A DNA stretch of 64,000 nt. Origin: Atherix ibis (lineage: Eukaryota; Arthropoda; Insecta; Diptera; Athericidae). Location: the NCBI GenBank assembly GCA_958298945.1, contig OY282605.1, positions 8,641,811 through 8,705,810 of the forward strand, read 5' to 3'. The first letter of the stretch is position 1. The number at the start of each line of letters is the position of its first letter. Below the pieces are notes generated by a model. That model ran no database searches. It worked only from the letters and a program-made list of their open reading frames with translations, and was not told the DNA's origin. Both the position numbers and the translations under genes were made by a program. This document shows, in pieces, positions 11,345-27,284 of this stretch.

Positions 11345-12552
11345 TCATCGCCGTCGAAGGACTGGTGCATGATTTTCTTCAACGACAATAGTTTTTGCCA
11401 TTATATCATATCCTGTACGATTGTTCTTGAAGAATAGTGCCACAAAACACATTGGAAATAGAAGTACCATTAGAATATTTTTCGCCAATGCCCGACAAAA
11501 GGCTCGCTTAAAACCAGGATTGCCAGCAGGATAAAGAAGCGCACGCATAGCCGCTCCGTTATTGTTCCAATGAATTCCCGGTTGGATCGGTTGTAATGGG
11601 ACTACAGCTTCTACATAAACAATTCGTATTCCCATGAACATTTTTCCAGGTGTAGCCCCACCCACATACATTTGGCCTCTCATTGTCCACAGAGCTTCCA
11701 AAAAGCAGACAGCAATTTTCGTTAGAATTTCAAATACAAGAAAATCCGAGCTGAACGAAAAGAAAACCATATAGTCATCTTCAAATGATTTTTTCAGTGC
11801 ATCAAAATCAAAATCGATTCCCCTAAAAATAAAAACCGATTTTTTTTACAACTTCCATCAATTGTGCAATAATTCTACAGAAAATTTTTGCCTTACAGTT
11901 TAACATCGAATAAATCTACAATTGTGAATGTTAACAGCAGCTTCAGACTAACATGAATGATGACATCGATCATTTCGGCAACGAACCGTTTCCATAATGG
12001 CGCGATCACAAACTCATAACCTCCATTCTGGCTAATAACTTTAAAAAGAAAATCATATTAATTTGCCCTTTTGATTTAATCAAATTAGTTTTACTCTCTT
12101 CCTGTTGCATGTCATTGTCAAAGTATCCACCGTTTCCGTTTCCATTTATGTTGTTTTCATTTCGATTTATGTTATTTCTTCGATCACCAGGACCGGCAGC
12201 AGCTCCGATACCACCGCCAGCTCCAGTTTGATCCGTTGCAACATTACCAATACTACCTACAACAAATGAAATTTTCAAAGTTTTTAAACAACTCTCAAAG
12301 TGAAATTATAAAATTACCATTCGGTTGCGATGGTGTCTGAAACATATGCGGATAGTTAGCCATCAAATAATAGGGAAAACAGGCCATTGCATTTTGGGAC
12401 ATGTTCGCTTGGGTTACCCAAGCACGCAACAGCTTAAAATATGCCTCCTTAGTTGATATGTCCGATGTTATATGCGCTGCAGAATACGGACCCTCCACCT
12501 GCGGTGGTGGATCCGGTATATCATTTGGTTCGTTGTTTTTCTCGTCGGTCAT
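11345..12552 (-). CDS. FAM8A1: FAM8A1-like RDD-domain membrane protein, four exons
   Basis: Exons 12552-12318, 12256-12095, 12038-11897 and 11822-11345, joined in phases 1, 1 and 2 by introns of 61, 56 and 74 bp with GT-AG ends, give 338 residues. The N-terminal third is soluble, begins MTDEKNNEPNDIPDPPPQ and has a conserved-looking segment (KEAYFKLLRAWVTQANM). A Gly/Asn-rich linker follows. The C-terminal half is an RDD domain: WKRFVAEMID (residues 148-157, the diagnostic R and D), a hydrophobic helix, a second membrane segment around residues 200-225, GATPGKMFMGIRIV (235-248), and a third hydrophobic segment (ILMVLLFPMCFVALFF) before NRTGYDIMAKTIVVE with the last diagnostic Asp. In mammals FAM8A1 is an ER protein that joins the HRD1-SEL1L degradation complex; that role is inferred by homology. 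Human FAM8A1 is longer at its N-terminus. The third-exon acceptor was chosen for phase and its pyrimidine tract. Confidence 0.88.
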
Positions 12553-15879
<3,327 letters not shown>

Positions 15880-15880
<1 letters not shown>

Positions 15881-16070
15881 TATAACCTCAAAATAATTGT
15901 TTTTTTTTAAACAAATTTGAGGTTATAAAATTTATAAAACAATAAAAATAATTGTTTTTTTTAAAAACAAATTTGAGGTTATAAAATTTATAAAACAATA
16001 AAAATAATTGGTTTTTTAAAAACAAATTTGAGGTTATAAAATTTATAAAACAATAAAAATAAAGCTTTTT
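15880..16070. repeat. Three-copy tandem repeat of about 56 bp
   Basis: CAAATTTGAGGTTATAAAAT recurs at 15911, 15968 and 16023, each followed by TTATAAAACAATAAAAATAA, giving a period of 55-57 bp in Rab6 intron 1. Confidence 0.8.
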
Positions 16071-16394
16071 TTTATGATCAGTTTTTTTGTTGTTGTTGCA
16101 ATTAAATGAAATTTTTTAAACTTTTCACGTTAATATATCGTCAACAAATAAACTTTATGACGAATCTTGTTGTTTTATGATTTTATGTGTCATCATTGTA
16201 AGATTTTTGCGTTGGTGCCCTGCCCCTCTTCTCTTTCATCACCCCCTATTTGGTATGTTACATTTGATGTTAATTGCAAATTAAATTTTAATAAAAATCA
16301 AATTTGTTTTAGTAAATTTAATTTGTTTTACTGTTTTAACGAATATATTTTTTTTTAAATTTTTAAACGTAAAGTCTGACGTAAGAGACTAGAG

Positions 16395-17565
16395 GCCAGA
16401 GAAATTTTTAGTAGGAATACTCAGTCGAATTTTTCAGAAGAAATTTTCAATAGAAATTTTCAGCACGAATTTTTCTTAGAAATTTTCAGTACGAATTTTT
16501 CTTAGAAATTTTCAGTAAAAATTTTGTGTAGAAATTTTTAATAAAAATGTTTGTGTAGAAATTTTTAGTAAAAATTTTGTAGAAAGTTTTAGTAAAAATT
16601 TTGTGTAAAAATTTTTAGTAAAAATTTCTACACAAAATTTTTACTAAAAAAACCGTTTGTGTAGAAATTTTTAGTAAAAATGTTTGTGTAGAAATTTTTA
16701 GTAAAAATTTTGTGTAGAAATTTTTAGTAAAAATTTTGTAGAAAGTTTTAGTAAAAATTACACAAAATTTTTACTAAAAAAACCGTTTGTGTAGAAATTT
16801 TTAGTAAAAATGTTTGTGTAGAAATTTTTAGTAAAAATTTTGTAGAAAGTTTTAGTAAAAATTACACAAAATTTTTACTAAAAAAACCGTTTGTGTAGAA
16901 ATTTTTAGTAAAAATGTTTGTGTAGAAATTTTTAGTAAAAATTTTCTGTAGAAATTTTGTGTAGAAATTTTTAGTAGAAATTTTGTGTAGCAAGTTTTAG
17001 TAAAAATTTTGTGTAAAAATTTTTAGTAAAAATTTTGTGTAGAAATTTTTAGTAAGAATATTCAGTAGAAATTTTCCTTACAAATTTTTAGTAGAAATTT
17101 TCCTTACAAGTTTTCCCTAGAAATTTTTAGTAAGAATATTCAGTAGAAATTTTTCTTACAAATTTTTAATAAAATTTTTCAGTAGAATTTTTTAGTAGGA
17201 TTTTTCAGTAGTACTTTTCCTTAAACATTTTCCTTAAAAATTTTCAGTAGAAATTTTCCTTGGAAATTTTTAGTAAATTTTTTCAGTAGAAATTTTTAGT
17301 AGGAATTTTCCTTAGAAATTTTCAGTAGAAATTTTCCTTAGAAATTTTCAGTACAATAGAATTTTTCAGTAGAACTTTTTAGTAGGAATTTTCAGTACAA
17401 ATTTTTAGTAAGAATATTCAGTAGAAATTTTCCTTAGAAAATTTTAATAGGATTTTACAGTCGAAATTTTTCTTAGAAGTTTTCCTTAGAAATATTCAGT
17501 AAGAATTTTTAATAGGATTTTTCAGCAGAAATTTTTAGTAGGATTTCTCAGTAGGAATTTTCCGT
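16395..17565. repeat. Short-period AT-rich array in Rab6 intron 1
   Basis: About 1.2 kb of units 18-20 nt long built on GTAGAAATTTTTAGTAAAAA, many paired with TTTTGTGTAGAAA. Several blocks (16620-16670, 16760-16790, 16860-16890) carry the same motif in inverted orientation (TTTTTACTAAAAAAACCG), so the array contains repeated short palindromes. The right half degenerates into TTTTCAGTAGAAATTTTCCTTAG variants. Confidence 0.85.
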
Positions 17566-18475
17566 TTTTTTCTTCAAAATTTATTTGTTTTATTTTTTTT
17601 ACGAATATATTTTTTAAATATTTAAACATAAAGTCTCAAAAGACTTGATGCCATTCTGTAGTGCCACGACCTTGAGGCAATTTTTTTTAAAAAGATTTTT
17701 TCGTAATTTTTAATTTTCTAAAATCTTTATTTAAGAATGTAAATAAAAACAAAAATTACTTTTTTTTGTCTTCTAAAAACAATATTTTTTTTCTTTGACG
17801 ATCCAAATGCGGTTTTGTTTTTTGAAAATATTTATTAAATAGCAAATAACATAAAATTGAATCAGAACTTTAACATTCGAATTTATCAACCAAAAGTGGA
17901 AATGTTTTGGATTTTTTTAAACTATCAAAAAAAGAGTGGTCGTTGGTAGTGGCGGGGGAGGGATTTTATGTTTGAATTTGGATTAATAAAATTATTTGCA
18001 AAATTTTTTAAAAACAACAAAAATTTAATCAATTTGTTGGGAATTGCGTCGGAGGAGTAGTGGTTAGCGTATAAGTTTTCTCATAAAAGTTGTAGGTTGG
18101 ATAGACCTTTAGAAAATGCAACAAGATCGCCTTGCATCTGTACATTGGACCTAACATATGAACCCTACTGCAGCTTCTATTTGAACAAACGATAAGAAAT
18201 TTTAAAGAAAAATGAGATAAATAAGAAGAAGCAAAATATAAACAATAAATCACTATTGCACAATTTACAGTTAGTTAACGTGTTAAGACTTCACATATTA
18301 TTTCGTCGCTTCAATTAAATTTACTCCCACGCCAAAGTGAGCATGTGTTGTTAATTTGCTGCATACCCAAATCGATTGTTGTGTTGTTTTTGCAACCAAG
18401 AATACGGAAATGGGAACAAAAAATTACTTACGGTATTTAATGATAAACTCGTTCAAACTCGGCTGTAATCTACAC
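17566..18475. other. Rab6 intron 1: no element recognised
   Basis: AT-rich sequence; a 74-codon open stretch on the minus strand (18029-18253) shows no domain. Confidence 0.35.
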
Positions 18476-18479
18476 TGAA

Positions 18480-19440
18480 GGCCAAAATTAATATGACCAC
18501 CGAAATATATTCACATTTTTAAAAAACTTGCATTAATTTTGATCTTAAATTGAATAAAAAAATATTATTAATACATTAGCTATTATTAAAAATAAAAAAT
18601 AAATGTTACAAAATTACTAACATTTTGATTTTATCGAAAAGGTCTGTTTTTTGTCAAAAAAATTATTTTTTTATCGAAAAGGTCTGTTTTTTGTTTGATG
18701 ACAGCTTGTAAGTTTCTAGACATTTGGTGGAGCAGTTTTTTTTTTATTGTATGATTTGAAAAACTAAATTTAGTATTGTAAAAGGATCCTCTAAAAGGCG
18801 TCCTGGAAGGATTACTATTTTATTTAGCTTATTTTATAGTTTTTTAGTTTTTAGGAAATCTTTTCATAATTTTGAGATATGTTTATAACGCATTCTTTAC
18901 CACTTAACCGAATGCCTTATGGATGAGCTAAAATACAGGTGTTTTTTTCTTTCTTAATTCCATCCATTCACATATAGTCTCCTACACCATCCGTAAAGAA
19001 GTAACTCCAAACCATAATGGAACCATCGCCTTCCTTCACAGTTGGCAGTACAGCTTTCTGCAAAGATCTAGAACTTTAACTCATCCGTTCAGCGGAACCC
19101 TTTTAAATACCTCAGCAGTTCATTTTGAATGGAATAATGTCCGATCTACAATTTTTATTTTATTTTAAAAGTGTAGTAGTGGTTTCCCCATCGCAACGCG
19201 TTCAAATAGACGAGCACTTCTCAATTGGCCTTTTTTTACCATTGTTAGAAGTACTGGTTTTTAGGCCTACCAGACCGTGGTAAACTCCAATGACTTCCGG
19301 TCCCATTACAACGTTCTATAGTTCTACGAACGTATAAAATAACAATAGCAGTTAAACATTAATTTTTTCTTTATTTTTAAGTTTGTAGTTAAAAGTGACG
19401 CCTAATAGTTTTCAACTTTAGATAAATATTAAATAAAAAC
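18480..19440 (-). mobile_element. Tc1-like DNA transposon remnant
   Basis: Read on the minus strand, about 19060-18950 gives KAVLPTVKEGDGSIMVWSYF, the Tc1 transposase signature (usually HGGGSVMVWGCFS). Upstream, near 19310-19240, is SHWSLPRSGRPKN, matching the linker after the DNA-binding domain. The left boundary has CACTGAAGGCCAAAATTAAT, resembling Tc1-family inverted-repeat ends. Stops and frameshifts interrupt it. I could not identify the matching right terminus. Confidence 0.65.
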
Positions 19441-19639
19441 GATTAAATTAATCCCTTCCTTTCTATATTGAATGATGTTGGGGCATAGTAAGAAAGTTAA
19501 ATAATTAGACTTTTCAAGACAGCGTCATAAAGAGGATCATAAGCTGGGTATTTATATATATGTGGTCGGTTATGGTTAAAAAAAGGGTAATATTTTAGGA
19601 AATAATATAGCGTTTACCAAATAATAATAAATAATACAG

Positions 19640-21770
19640 CGTTTAGCAAATTTTTTTTTCTAATAGGGCTAAAATTTTCCACTTTGACAGCTAAAATTTC
19701 CCATTATTGACAGCTAAAATTTTCCGTTTAGTCATTCAGGTTTTTTTTTGACATATTCACAATAGAATGTTTACCATTTGTTATAAAATGTCTGCCATTT
19801 TGCTCGAAAGTTATATTAAAAAAAAATTCAAATTCATTATGGAAAAGGTCGATTTGAAAAATTCACGATATTTTTGGTCGTATTGATCGCCTATTTGAGT
19901 TGGCAATCAAGAATTTGGTGTTTAAATTTCAGTCTATTGGTTCGGTACTAAACATACCAACAACAACAATACGTCCTTGTGTAGGCCGTTCAGTTGAAAA
20001 TATTGCAGATGATCCAGTTTTATTGGTTTCACGACTTTGTCAAAAATTGACCCTGTCTATTTGGTTCTTAAGCCGTTTGAGGTCCAATTAGTGCAATAAT
20101 TAAAGCCATCAGTACATTTTCAACGGCAAAATTTCGTTGATTGGTTCACGGAACATTGTGGTGGTTTTTCAGAAAAAATTTAGGCAGCTAAGATAACAAG
20201 CTTAGGTCGCTACGACCATTTTCACTTAGGCCGCTAAGATAACAAGCAAAATTGTCGAATTTTGGCATCTGAAAATGAAAGAGCAGTTATTGAACAACCA
20301 TAACATTCATCACTTGTTACTGGTCCGTATTTTTACGGTAACCAATTTTTTATGCCCAATTTTTGATGACATACGAGGTCTGTTCAAAAAGTATAGCGAA
20401 TTTTGAATTTCCGCGAGTTACGTATATTCGATTTTTGTGCCGTTATGTTGGTACTCATGTCTCTCACTTATGCCGACAAGTTCGGCCATTTTGAATGTTC
20501 GGTTAATTTTTGACAGCTGCTTTGCTTGCACGTATTTTGGCTCGTCTTCGATTTTTGCTCAATTTCGACCTAAAACAGCATCATATTAATATTGCTAAGG
20601 AGCTGTTAGACTCTGTCCGCGACGACCCAAATTTGCTCCAGAGGGTAATAACTGGTTACGAATCATGGGTTGATGGTGATGACGTGGAAACCAAAGGTCA
20701 ATCATCCCAATGGAAGCTGCCACACGAGCCAAGACCGAAAAAAGCGCCAAGTTCGGTCGAATGTGAAGGTGTTGCTTACAGTTTTCTTCGATTGCAGGGG
20801 CGTGTTGCCTCATGAGTTCTTGCCACAGGGTAGAACGCTCAATAAGGAATATTACCTGCAAGTTATGCACGAGTTGCGCGAAGCAATCCGCCAGAAACGC
20901 CCGGATTTGTGGAAGAACAAAAATTGGGTTGTGCCATTTTAGGCCAAAAACATCACACTAATAATGCCGCAGCCACTGTATTTCCCAGATCTGGCCCCCT
21001 GTGACTTTTTCTTGTTCCCGAAACTGAAGAACCCCATGAAAGGACGACGCTACGCTACGATTGAGTAGATAAAGACGGCATCGAGGGAGGATTCACAAAA
21101 AATGATTTTTTGAAGGGCATCGAAAATCAAGATCACAAAAAATAATTTTTTGAAGTGCTTCAAGAATTGGAAAAAACGTTGGCACAACTGTATAATATCG
21201 GGCGGGGATTACTTTGAAGAGGACTAAATAGATATTCATGAATAAATAAATAATTTTTGAAAAAAAAACCACCAAATTCGCGATACTTTTTGAACAGACC
21301 TCGTATATGTCGACGACTTGTGGTTTCAGCAGGACGGTGCTACGTACCACATTACTTAAGAAACAATCGATTTTTTAAAAACGAAAATCAATGGTCGTCT
21401 AATTTCACGAAGAGTTTATGTACCATTGGTCACCAGGATCACCTGATTTAACGCCGTTGGACTTCTTTTAACGCCGTTGGACTTCTTTATTGTGTGAAAG
21501 AAAAGGTTTATGAAAATAGTCCACACACAATTCCAAAAATCAAAACCAACATTAACTGCGTCATCCATGAAAAAGAGCGCTACAATTATGCAATAATGTG
21601 TCGAAAATTTTCGTAAAAAGGATCAATGTCTCTTAACGTAGTCATGGTTAACATTTGCCCAATTTTATTTTAAATTCGTAAATGGAAAAGTCTCTACAAC
21701 ATATTTCAATAAAGAATGACCAAATTTTTATAAAAAATGTGTGTTTTATTTAAAATTTAAAAAAAAGTTC
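19640..21770 (+). pseudogene. Tc1/mariner-type transposase interrupted by a nested mariner
   Basis: Plus-strand pieces in order: GSVLNIPTTT...RSVENIADDP (about 19930-20010), FVDWFTEHCGG (about 20130-20165), HFHLGR then NKQNCRILASENE (20215-20275), and VTGPYFYGNQF (20317-20350). After the inserted mariner (20374-21303) the protein resumes with WFQQDGATYHIT (about 21315-21350), INGRLIS, SPGSPDLTPLDFF and KVYENSPHTIPKIKTN. This is the order of an IS630/Tc1/mariner transposase with the HTH linker, the DEAHF region, the second catalytic Asp in QQDGA and the third in DLTPLD. Several frameshifts besides the insertion make it dead. The leader region (19690-19760) repeats TTGACAGCTAAAATTTCC. Confidence 0.75.
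20374..21303 (+). mobile_element. Internally deleted mariner (930 bp) nested in older transposase
   Basis: Both ends match as inverted repeats: CGAGGTCTGTTCAAAAAGTA at 20374 and its complement ending at 21303 (ACTTTTTGAACAGACCTCG), with TA on each side (20372-20373 and 21304-21305), the mariner target duplication. Inside are plus-strand mariner pieces: LLDSVRDDPNLLQRVITGYE, DVETKGQSSQWKLPHEPRPK, NVKVLLTVFFDCRGV, QVMHELREAIRQKRPDLW and PDLAPCDFFLFPKL. The usual GDE near the first catalytic Asp reads GYE, and the segment holding the second catalytic Asp (HDNAPAH) is deleted after NKNW. Most of the N-terminal DNA-binding domain is also missing, which explains the short length against about 1.3 kb for full copies. 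Confidence 0.9.
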
Positions 21771-22009
21771 CTATAGATAGATCCTGTATAATTTTTTTCT
21801 CATTTGCTATAGAAAGTGTGGTTTAAAAAGTAAAATTTAATAAAAAGCACCAAAAATTCACTTTTATTTTTATTTATTAAAAGTGCTTCGATATTGCCAT
21901 TACACAATAATACAAAACCATTTAAAAATGGTTGCCATAGCACTTTTAGAAAGACTCGATCATTTTTTAGATAATTTTTAATAACTTTTTTGGACATGGT
22001 TTATAATTC

Positions 22010-22450
22010 GGCCTCCACTTGACGTTTTGTTGATTTTTAGATACTCTAAAGTTGGAGGACTGTATGCATAATCAAGATCTTCCGTTTAGTCCCACAAGAA
22101 AAAGTCCTACTGCACATGATCTTTAAGGTCAAATGACACAAGCAAATCTCCAAATTTTTTTCGTATTTTCCAGATTAAAATAATCAAGTTCAGCCCAAAA
22201 AAAGTTCGTTATATGGTCAATGGGGCTCGAAATTGACGGTAACAATCTCTCCTTCTTCATTCTCTAAGAAATATGAGCCTTCAGACTAAATTTTGTATAC
22301 TAGATAGTCACTTTTAGCGGATACAATAACAATTCCAGAGTCATTTGTGGTTTTTCAGAGCCTCATACACGACAATTTTACTTATCGCCGTATCCACCGA
22401 CAGAATCATTCTTTTGTAGAAAGTTTTTATTATTTTAACGTGCTGTTGGG
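22010..22450 (-). pseudogene. Tc1/mariner-type transposase fragment
   Basis: Minus-strand reading gives GGY followed by a decayed NKQNCRV (near 22410-22370) and GEIVTVNFE (near 22250-22215). These are two landmarks of the IS630-type transposase family also found at 3.2-4.4 kb. No open frame remains. Confidence 0.5.
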
Positions 22451-22689
22451 CTGTCAAATTATCCTAACCTTTAAATACACAAAATGGCTGATCATAATCT
22501 CGACATATGTTTGACAGCTGTCAAATGACAGGGCTGTCGTTTCCGCACCACAAAACAAATAAACCCTACCTTATATACTATGCCTGGGTGATTTTTTTGC
22601 TGTCTGGTTTTTCATGTTTTTATTTTTGACAGATCATGTATGACACGTGACGTGTGTCAAAGTCAAAAGTGTTCAGTTAGCATTTTTTT

Positions 22690-23690
22690 TGACATTTCAT
22701 CATGGAAAGACTTACACCCGAACAACATTTACAAATTATTGATTTTTAATATGTGAAAAATGTGTTTCGCGTAAGCAATTCAAGCCATAAGGACAAACTG
22801 TCGCAGCAATTTGATGCTATTTGACATTAAACCACCAACCCGTGTGCGCAGAGTACTTACAGGGGAAAATATTGCTGCCGTAGCGTGAAGACTGCGATTT
22901 GTCCATCCGTGGCCGTTCACAGCCATTGGGATTATCTTACTCGGCTACGTGGAAGATTTTACCCAAGAATCTTGCTCCGAAAGGGTATAAAGTACAGCCA
23001 ATATTCTTGCGTAAAATCTTCCAGGCACAATAACTGCTAAAACGTCGAATTTTTAGTGAGTGGGCCTTAGAACAACTTAAGGAAAAATCCGTTTTTTTAC
23101 CAAAAAATTACGTTCATCGACGAAGCTCATTTCTGATTGAATGGGTATGTGAACAAGCAAAATTGTCGCACTTGGTCTGATAACAACCACAGGCAAAACA
23201 AGAACTGCAATTGCATCCAGAAAAATGTAGTGTTTGATGTGACTTATCATCGGTTTGTATTTCTTTAAAGATGAACGGCTGGCCGTAACGTTACCGTTAA
23301 TGGCGCCCGCTATCGCTCGATGATTTCGAACTTCTTTTTGCTCAAAATGCAATAAGTGCATCTAGCCTCAACAAGACGGTGCTACATGCAATACAGCACA
23401 GCACGTCAAACAATGGACACATTGAGGAGAGCAATTTATCTCACGTTTCGGACCGTTGAGTTGGTCGCCTAGATCGTGCGATTTGACGCCTCTAGACTAT
23501 TTTTTATGGGCCGCCTAGATCGTGCGATTTCACGCCTCTATGCTGATAAACCAGCGTCACTTACAGCCTTGAAAGACAACATTACACGTGTTATAAGTGA
23601 GATACCAGCCGAGTTGCTCGAAAAAGTGATTCAAAATTGGATTTCTGGCATGGATCACGTGGACAATATTTACATGCAATAATCTTAAAA
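22690..23690 (+). pseudogene. Tc1/mariner-type transposase, decayed but nearly full span
   Basis: Starts with MERLTPEQHLQIIDF at 22702, then a stop. Later pieces are TRVRRVLTGENIAAVA (about 22840-22885), LSEWALEQLKEKS (near 23055-23085), ITFIDEAHF (about 23107-23130), NGYVNKQNCRTWS (about 23143-23180), QDGATCNTAQHVKQW (about 23370-23410), and a long clean C-terminus, YADKPASLTALKDNITRVIS to MDHVDNIYMQ, ending with TAA near 23682. The order fits the same IS630-type family as the copy at 19.6-21.8 kb. The segment GRLDRAI(S/R)-type DNA around 23470-23530 is locally duplicated (CGCCTAGATCGTGCGATTT twice). Several stops and shifts inactivate it. Confidence 0.7.
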
Positions 23691-23699
23691 AAGTAAATG

Positions 23700-25060
23700 G
23701 CAAGCATTGATTTATCGATTCAAATAAAAATGGCATACTGTGTTTTATTTTTGTTGGAAATTTAAAAACCAAACACTTAAAAAATCAGTCGTTATAAATC
23801 TAACCTAAAAATTTCAAGAAAATAAGCTGTTATCAAGGCGGTCGATTGTTTTTACCCGCCACTGTACGTAGGTAGATATTATGGCATATATTTTGCTGCT
23901 CAGTTCTCTTGAAGTCTTAAGGCATTGAAAAGACGCGGATGTAGTATTTACGGCCACCATCAGAAGCTGAAGTAATTACACTAGTTCGAATTTGCCTGCA
24001 TAATCAAGTGTTCGCGTATAAATGCACAGCTGCGAATCATAGAGAATTTTACCAACTTTTCTTTTTATTTCAAATAAGACGTGTTCAGCCTACCTACTTG
24101 GAATAGTTTCCGTGACTTTATTTTTTGTGCCGGACTCCGTTCAAGTTAAAGCTTTCGTAAAGTCCGTGGTTATTATTTTCTAAAATTAGAATTAAAAAGA
24201 ATTCAAACTTTAGTCATCGATGCTGACGTTAGCAAGAAAGTAAGATTTTTCCACGCGTAAGTTGCGAAGGTAGGGTAGCAGGTAGAGGAGGAGATGTGGA
24301 GCATTTTGGGAACAACTGTAATATCACTTTATATGGAAATTTATGTACAAATGGTTTCTAGGAAGTTTTCAGATTCAGCCTCTACCAAGTCAAATGGATT
24401 CCAAATGGAGTTTTCAAGCGGTTGAAGGGGGGAGCAGCATATTTTACATATAAATTCATACATGAATATTTCTATTTTGCTCAGCACTTGTATTTGTCTC
24501 TATAACAACTATTTTAATATTGAGTTATCATTGCTAGTTGAATCTTGCTTCTTGGCTTTTTCTTGTATCTTTGTCTTTCTAAAAAAAGAAAGAAAAACAA
24601 AACAAATATAAAACAAGATAATCTGATACTTTCTAGATGAAGGGTAGATAGATACTTCCAACTATGCTGGATGGAAATTATAATACCAAATTTTTATGCT
24701 CACAAAGAGAAATGTTAACTTTAACAGGTATTTTATCTTGGCAAAAAAAAACCTTTTTAGTTTTTTTCTTCTTCAACTGATACGGTTTTAACTTTAGCAT
24801 CTTAAGAATAAAAATTAAGTTTGAATTATAATTAAAATCTTCGAAAATTTAATCTAATTAATTTATTAGAAATAATCAATATTTATTTGCTGCTTATAGT
24901 TTGTAATTTGCAACAGAAAAAGTACTAAAGACAATTTTTTTTGGATAATTATTCCACCTTTTTAGCTAATATAACTAAGCTTTCTGTAAAAGCTTCGGCC
25001 AACTTTTCATATTGACCGATGACAAAAAAAGGTAATGCCGACAGAAAAAAACATTTAAAT
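23700..25060. other. Rab6 intron 1: no element recognised
   Basis: No gene or transposase landmark seen. Sequence around 23860-24330 has higher complexity than the rest but no open frame of note. Confidence 0.35.
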
Positions 25061-25079
25061 TATTTTATCAACTATTTTT

Positions 25080-25570
25080 GATTAAACACTAAAAATATTT
25101 TTCAAAAAATCTTATTTGTAAAAATAAGATTTAAAATCTTATTTAAAAAATTTCCGTTAAAAACAATAGTTTTTTTGGTATATTTTTTGTTTTTTACCTT
25201 CGACAGTAAAAATATTTCTTTAAAAAAACTCCAATGAAATTTTTTTAAGAGTAAAAATCTTATCTAAAAAATTTCTCTTTAAAAAATAATTTGTTTTTGG
25301 TAATTTCTTTGTTTATTACCTTAAACAGTAAACATATTTTTTTTAAATTGAATACAAATTTTTAAAGAGTAAAAATCTTAATTAAAAAATTTCTGTTGAA
25401 AAAAATACTTTGTTTTCGGTAATTTCTTCGTTTATTACTTTAGACAGTAAACATATTTTTTAAGAAAAACTCCAATGAAATTTTTTAAAGAGTAAAAATC
25501 TTTTTAAAAAAAAATTCTGTTGAAAAAATAATTTATTTTTGGTAATTTCTTTGTATTAAAAAGAGGAAGA
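25080..25570. repeat. Tandem repeat of about 120 bp, four copies
   Basis: ACAGTAAA recurs at 25203, 25325 and 25444, and the flanking landmarks TTTTGGTAATTTCTTTGTTT, ACTCCAATGAAATTTTTT and AGAGTAAAAATCTTA recur with it, giving three to four diverged units with a period near 120 bp. Confidence 0.75.
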
Positions 25571-25690
25571 ATTTTAGCAGGGATTTTACGTAAATAAATC
25601 CTTTCATTTAACATTGAAATTTTTGTAATATAGTTTTTTATTTCGAATTGCTAGAGAAATATAATAGATAGAATTTTTTTAAGAGTCCAA

Positions 25691-26420
25691 TGGTGTGGCA
25701 GAAAAGTAATGAGCTTAAAGTGGATAGTATCGATCTATAAAAATAAATAAATCCCTCATTTTATTTTTATAGAATATATTAAAGTACATATTTTTTAATC
25801 GTTAAAGTGCTGGGAAGCTTTAAGTGAAATTGTCTTCAGTTCCTTGGTCACACTCCTTTGGATGTTATCGCTAGTACCACGGTGATGTCTTTCGGATTGA
25901 TTTTTGATCTTGGGAAACAAAAAAAAAGTTATACGGACTAAAGTCATGTGAAAAGATGGGTTAGGGGAAACAGTGAATCCCGTTTTTTTTTCAATGAAAA
26001 ATCGGTAATGAAAATGGCCGTGTGACGGAGGTCGTATCCAAGTTTGTGCAGTGTCCGATTTGACGCAACGAAATGAAGTTTTTATTTTTTAAATATCAAA
26101 CGACCAGGCTTCAAAAAATCGATTTGGTTTCGAGATGTGTAGGGTGTAGCGTTGTCTTGTCGAAACCAGACGTGACACATACCATTTTCACGAATAGTTG
26201 GAATCAAAAAATCACCCATCATAGCCCGATAACGCTCCTAATGATTGGTGCTTGTTGCTTGACCCCATTGATCTTCAAACAAAGAACATCCGGATGAACA
26301 TACCAGCACAAATAGTAACTTTTTGGTCATGAAGATTTATCTCTTCCATAATTTGAAGGGTTTCAGTACCGAAGAACCAATAAATTTGGAGCACTTTTCA
26401 CACACATTTCTTTCTTTTTT
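25691..26420 (-). mobile_element. Tc1/mariner-type element remnant with GTGTGGCAGAAAAGT end
   Basis: The left end carries TGGTGTGGCAGAAAAGTAAT, an inverted-repeat end also seen at 31.8-32.4 and 35.7-36.3 kb. Minus-strand reading of 26260-26130 gives ERYRAMMGDFLIPTIRENGM then FRQDNATPYT, the region of the second catalytic Asp in these transposases. The N-terminal half and the right-hand terminus were not found. Confidence 0.6.
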
Positions 26421-27284
26421 CAATAATAATTGAAAAGTTTTTTTCAATGTACAGATGCACTGAAGTTTCATAAACGATGACAGATGTCAGAAGAAATCTG
26501 TCAAAATTATAGTGCTGCCTGATAGGCCAATCTAATATGGCTGACATTATACTTTGTGCGTCAGAATAGCAGTTAATAGGTTAGAAAAAAAATTATTAAA
26601 ATATGTTAGGATATAATTTAAAAAAAAATGTTGCATACAAAAAAGGAGCCACTGAAGTATTTTTCTATAACTCACGTTATAGCGGTTCAGCAAAATGACT
26701 GTGGTGGCGCTGCAGTGGAAGAGGGCATTTATGTGCGAGATACAGCCACTCAATGCTTTTATTTGCGTAAATCAATATTTTTTTCTAGTTTACAATTTTT
26801 TAGTTCCCCTCTTTCCCCCATTTTCCCCGTGTTTCCACGAACTTTTCAACACAAAAACGTAATAAATTCACATTGGAGATCATGAGTCCCTATGAGGTAT
26901 ATTTTAGCCATTCAGAGTCCCTCAGTCGCCATTTGCATAAAAAACCAATTTCATAATAAATTCGATACAGAAAAAAAAATATTTATTATAATTTTCAATG
27001 ATAATTTGAACGTTTGACATTTTTCTTATCGGTAAATATAAAATCTAAATTATTCGAAATTACGAAAAAAAAATAATAATAAATAATGAATTTCGGTATG
27101 GATTTATTGAGAACAGAATATAATTAAAATCCTTATGATATCAAACAGTTAATAAAAAAAAAACGGCAAACAAATTTTTTATTTATATTATACCATAATT
27201 TATCACGTTTATACCATAATTTTGCATATGAAAAGTTACAAAATCATTCCCTTAGACCAGTACGTATTTATTAGCGCATTAGAG

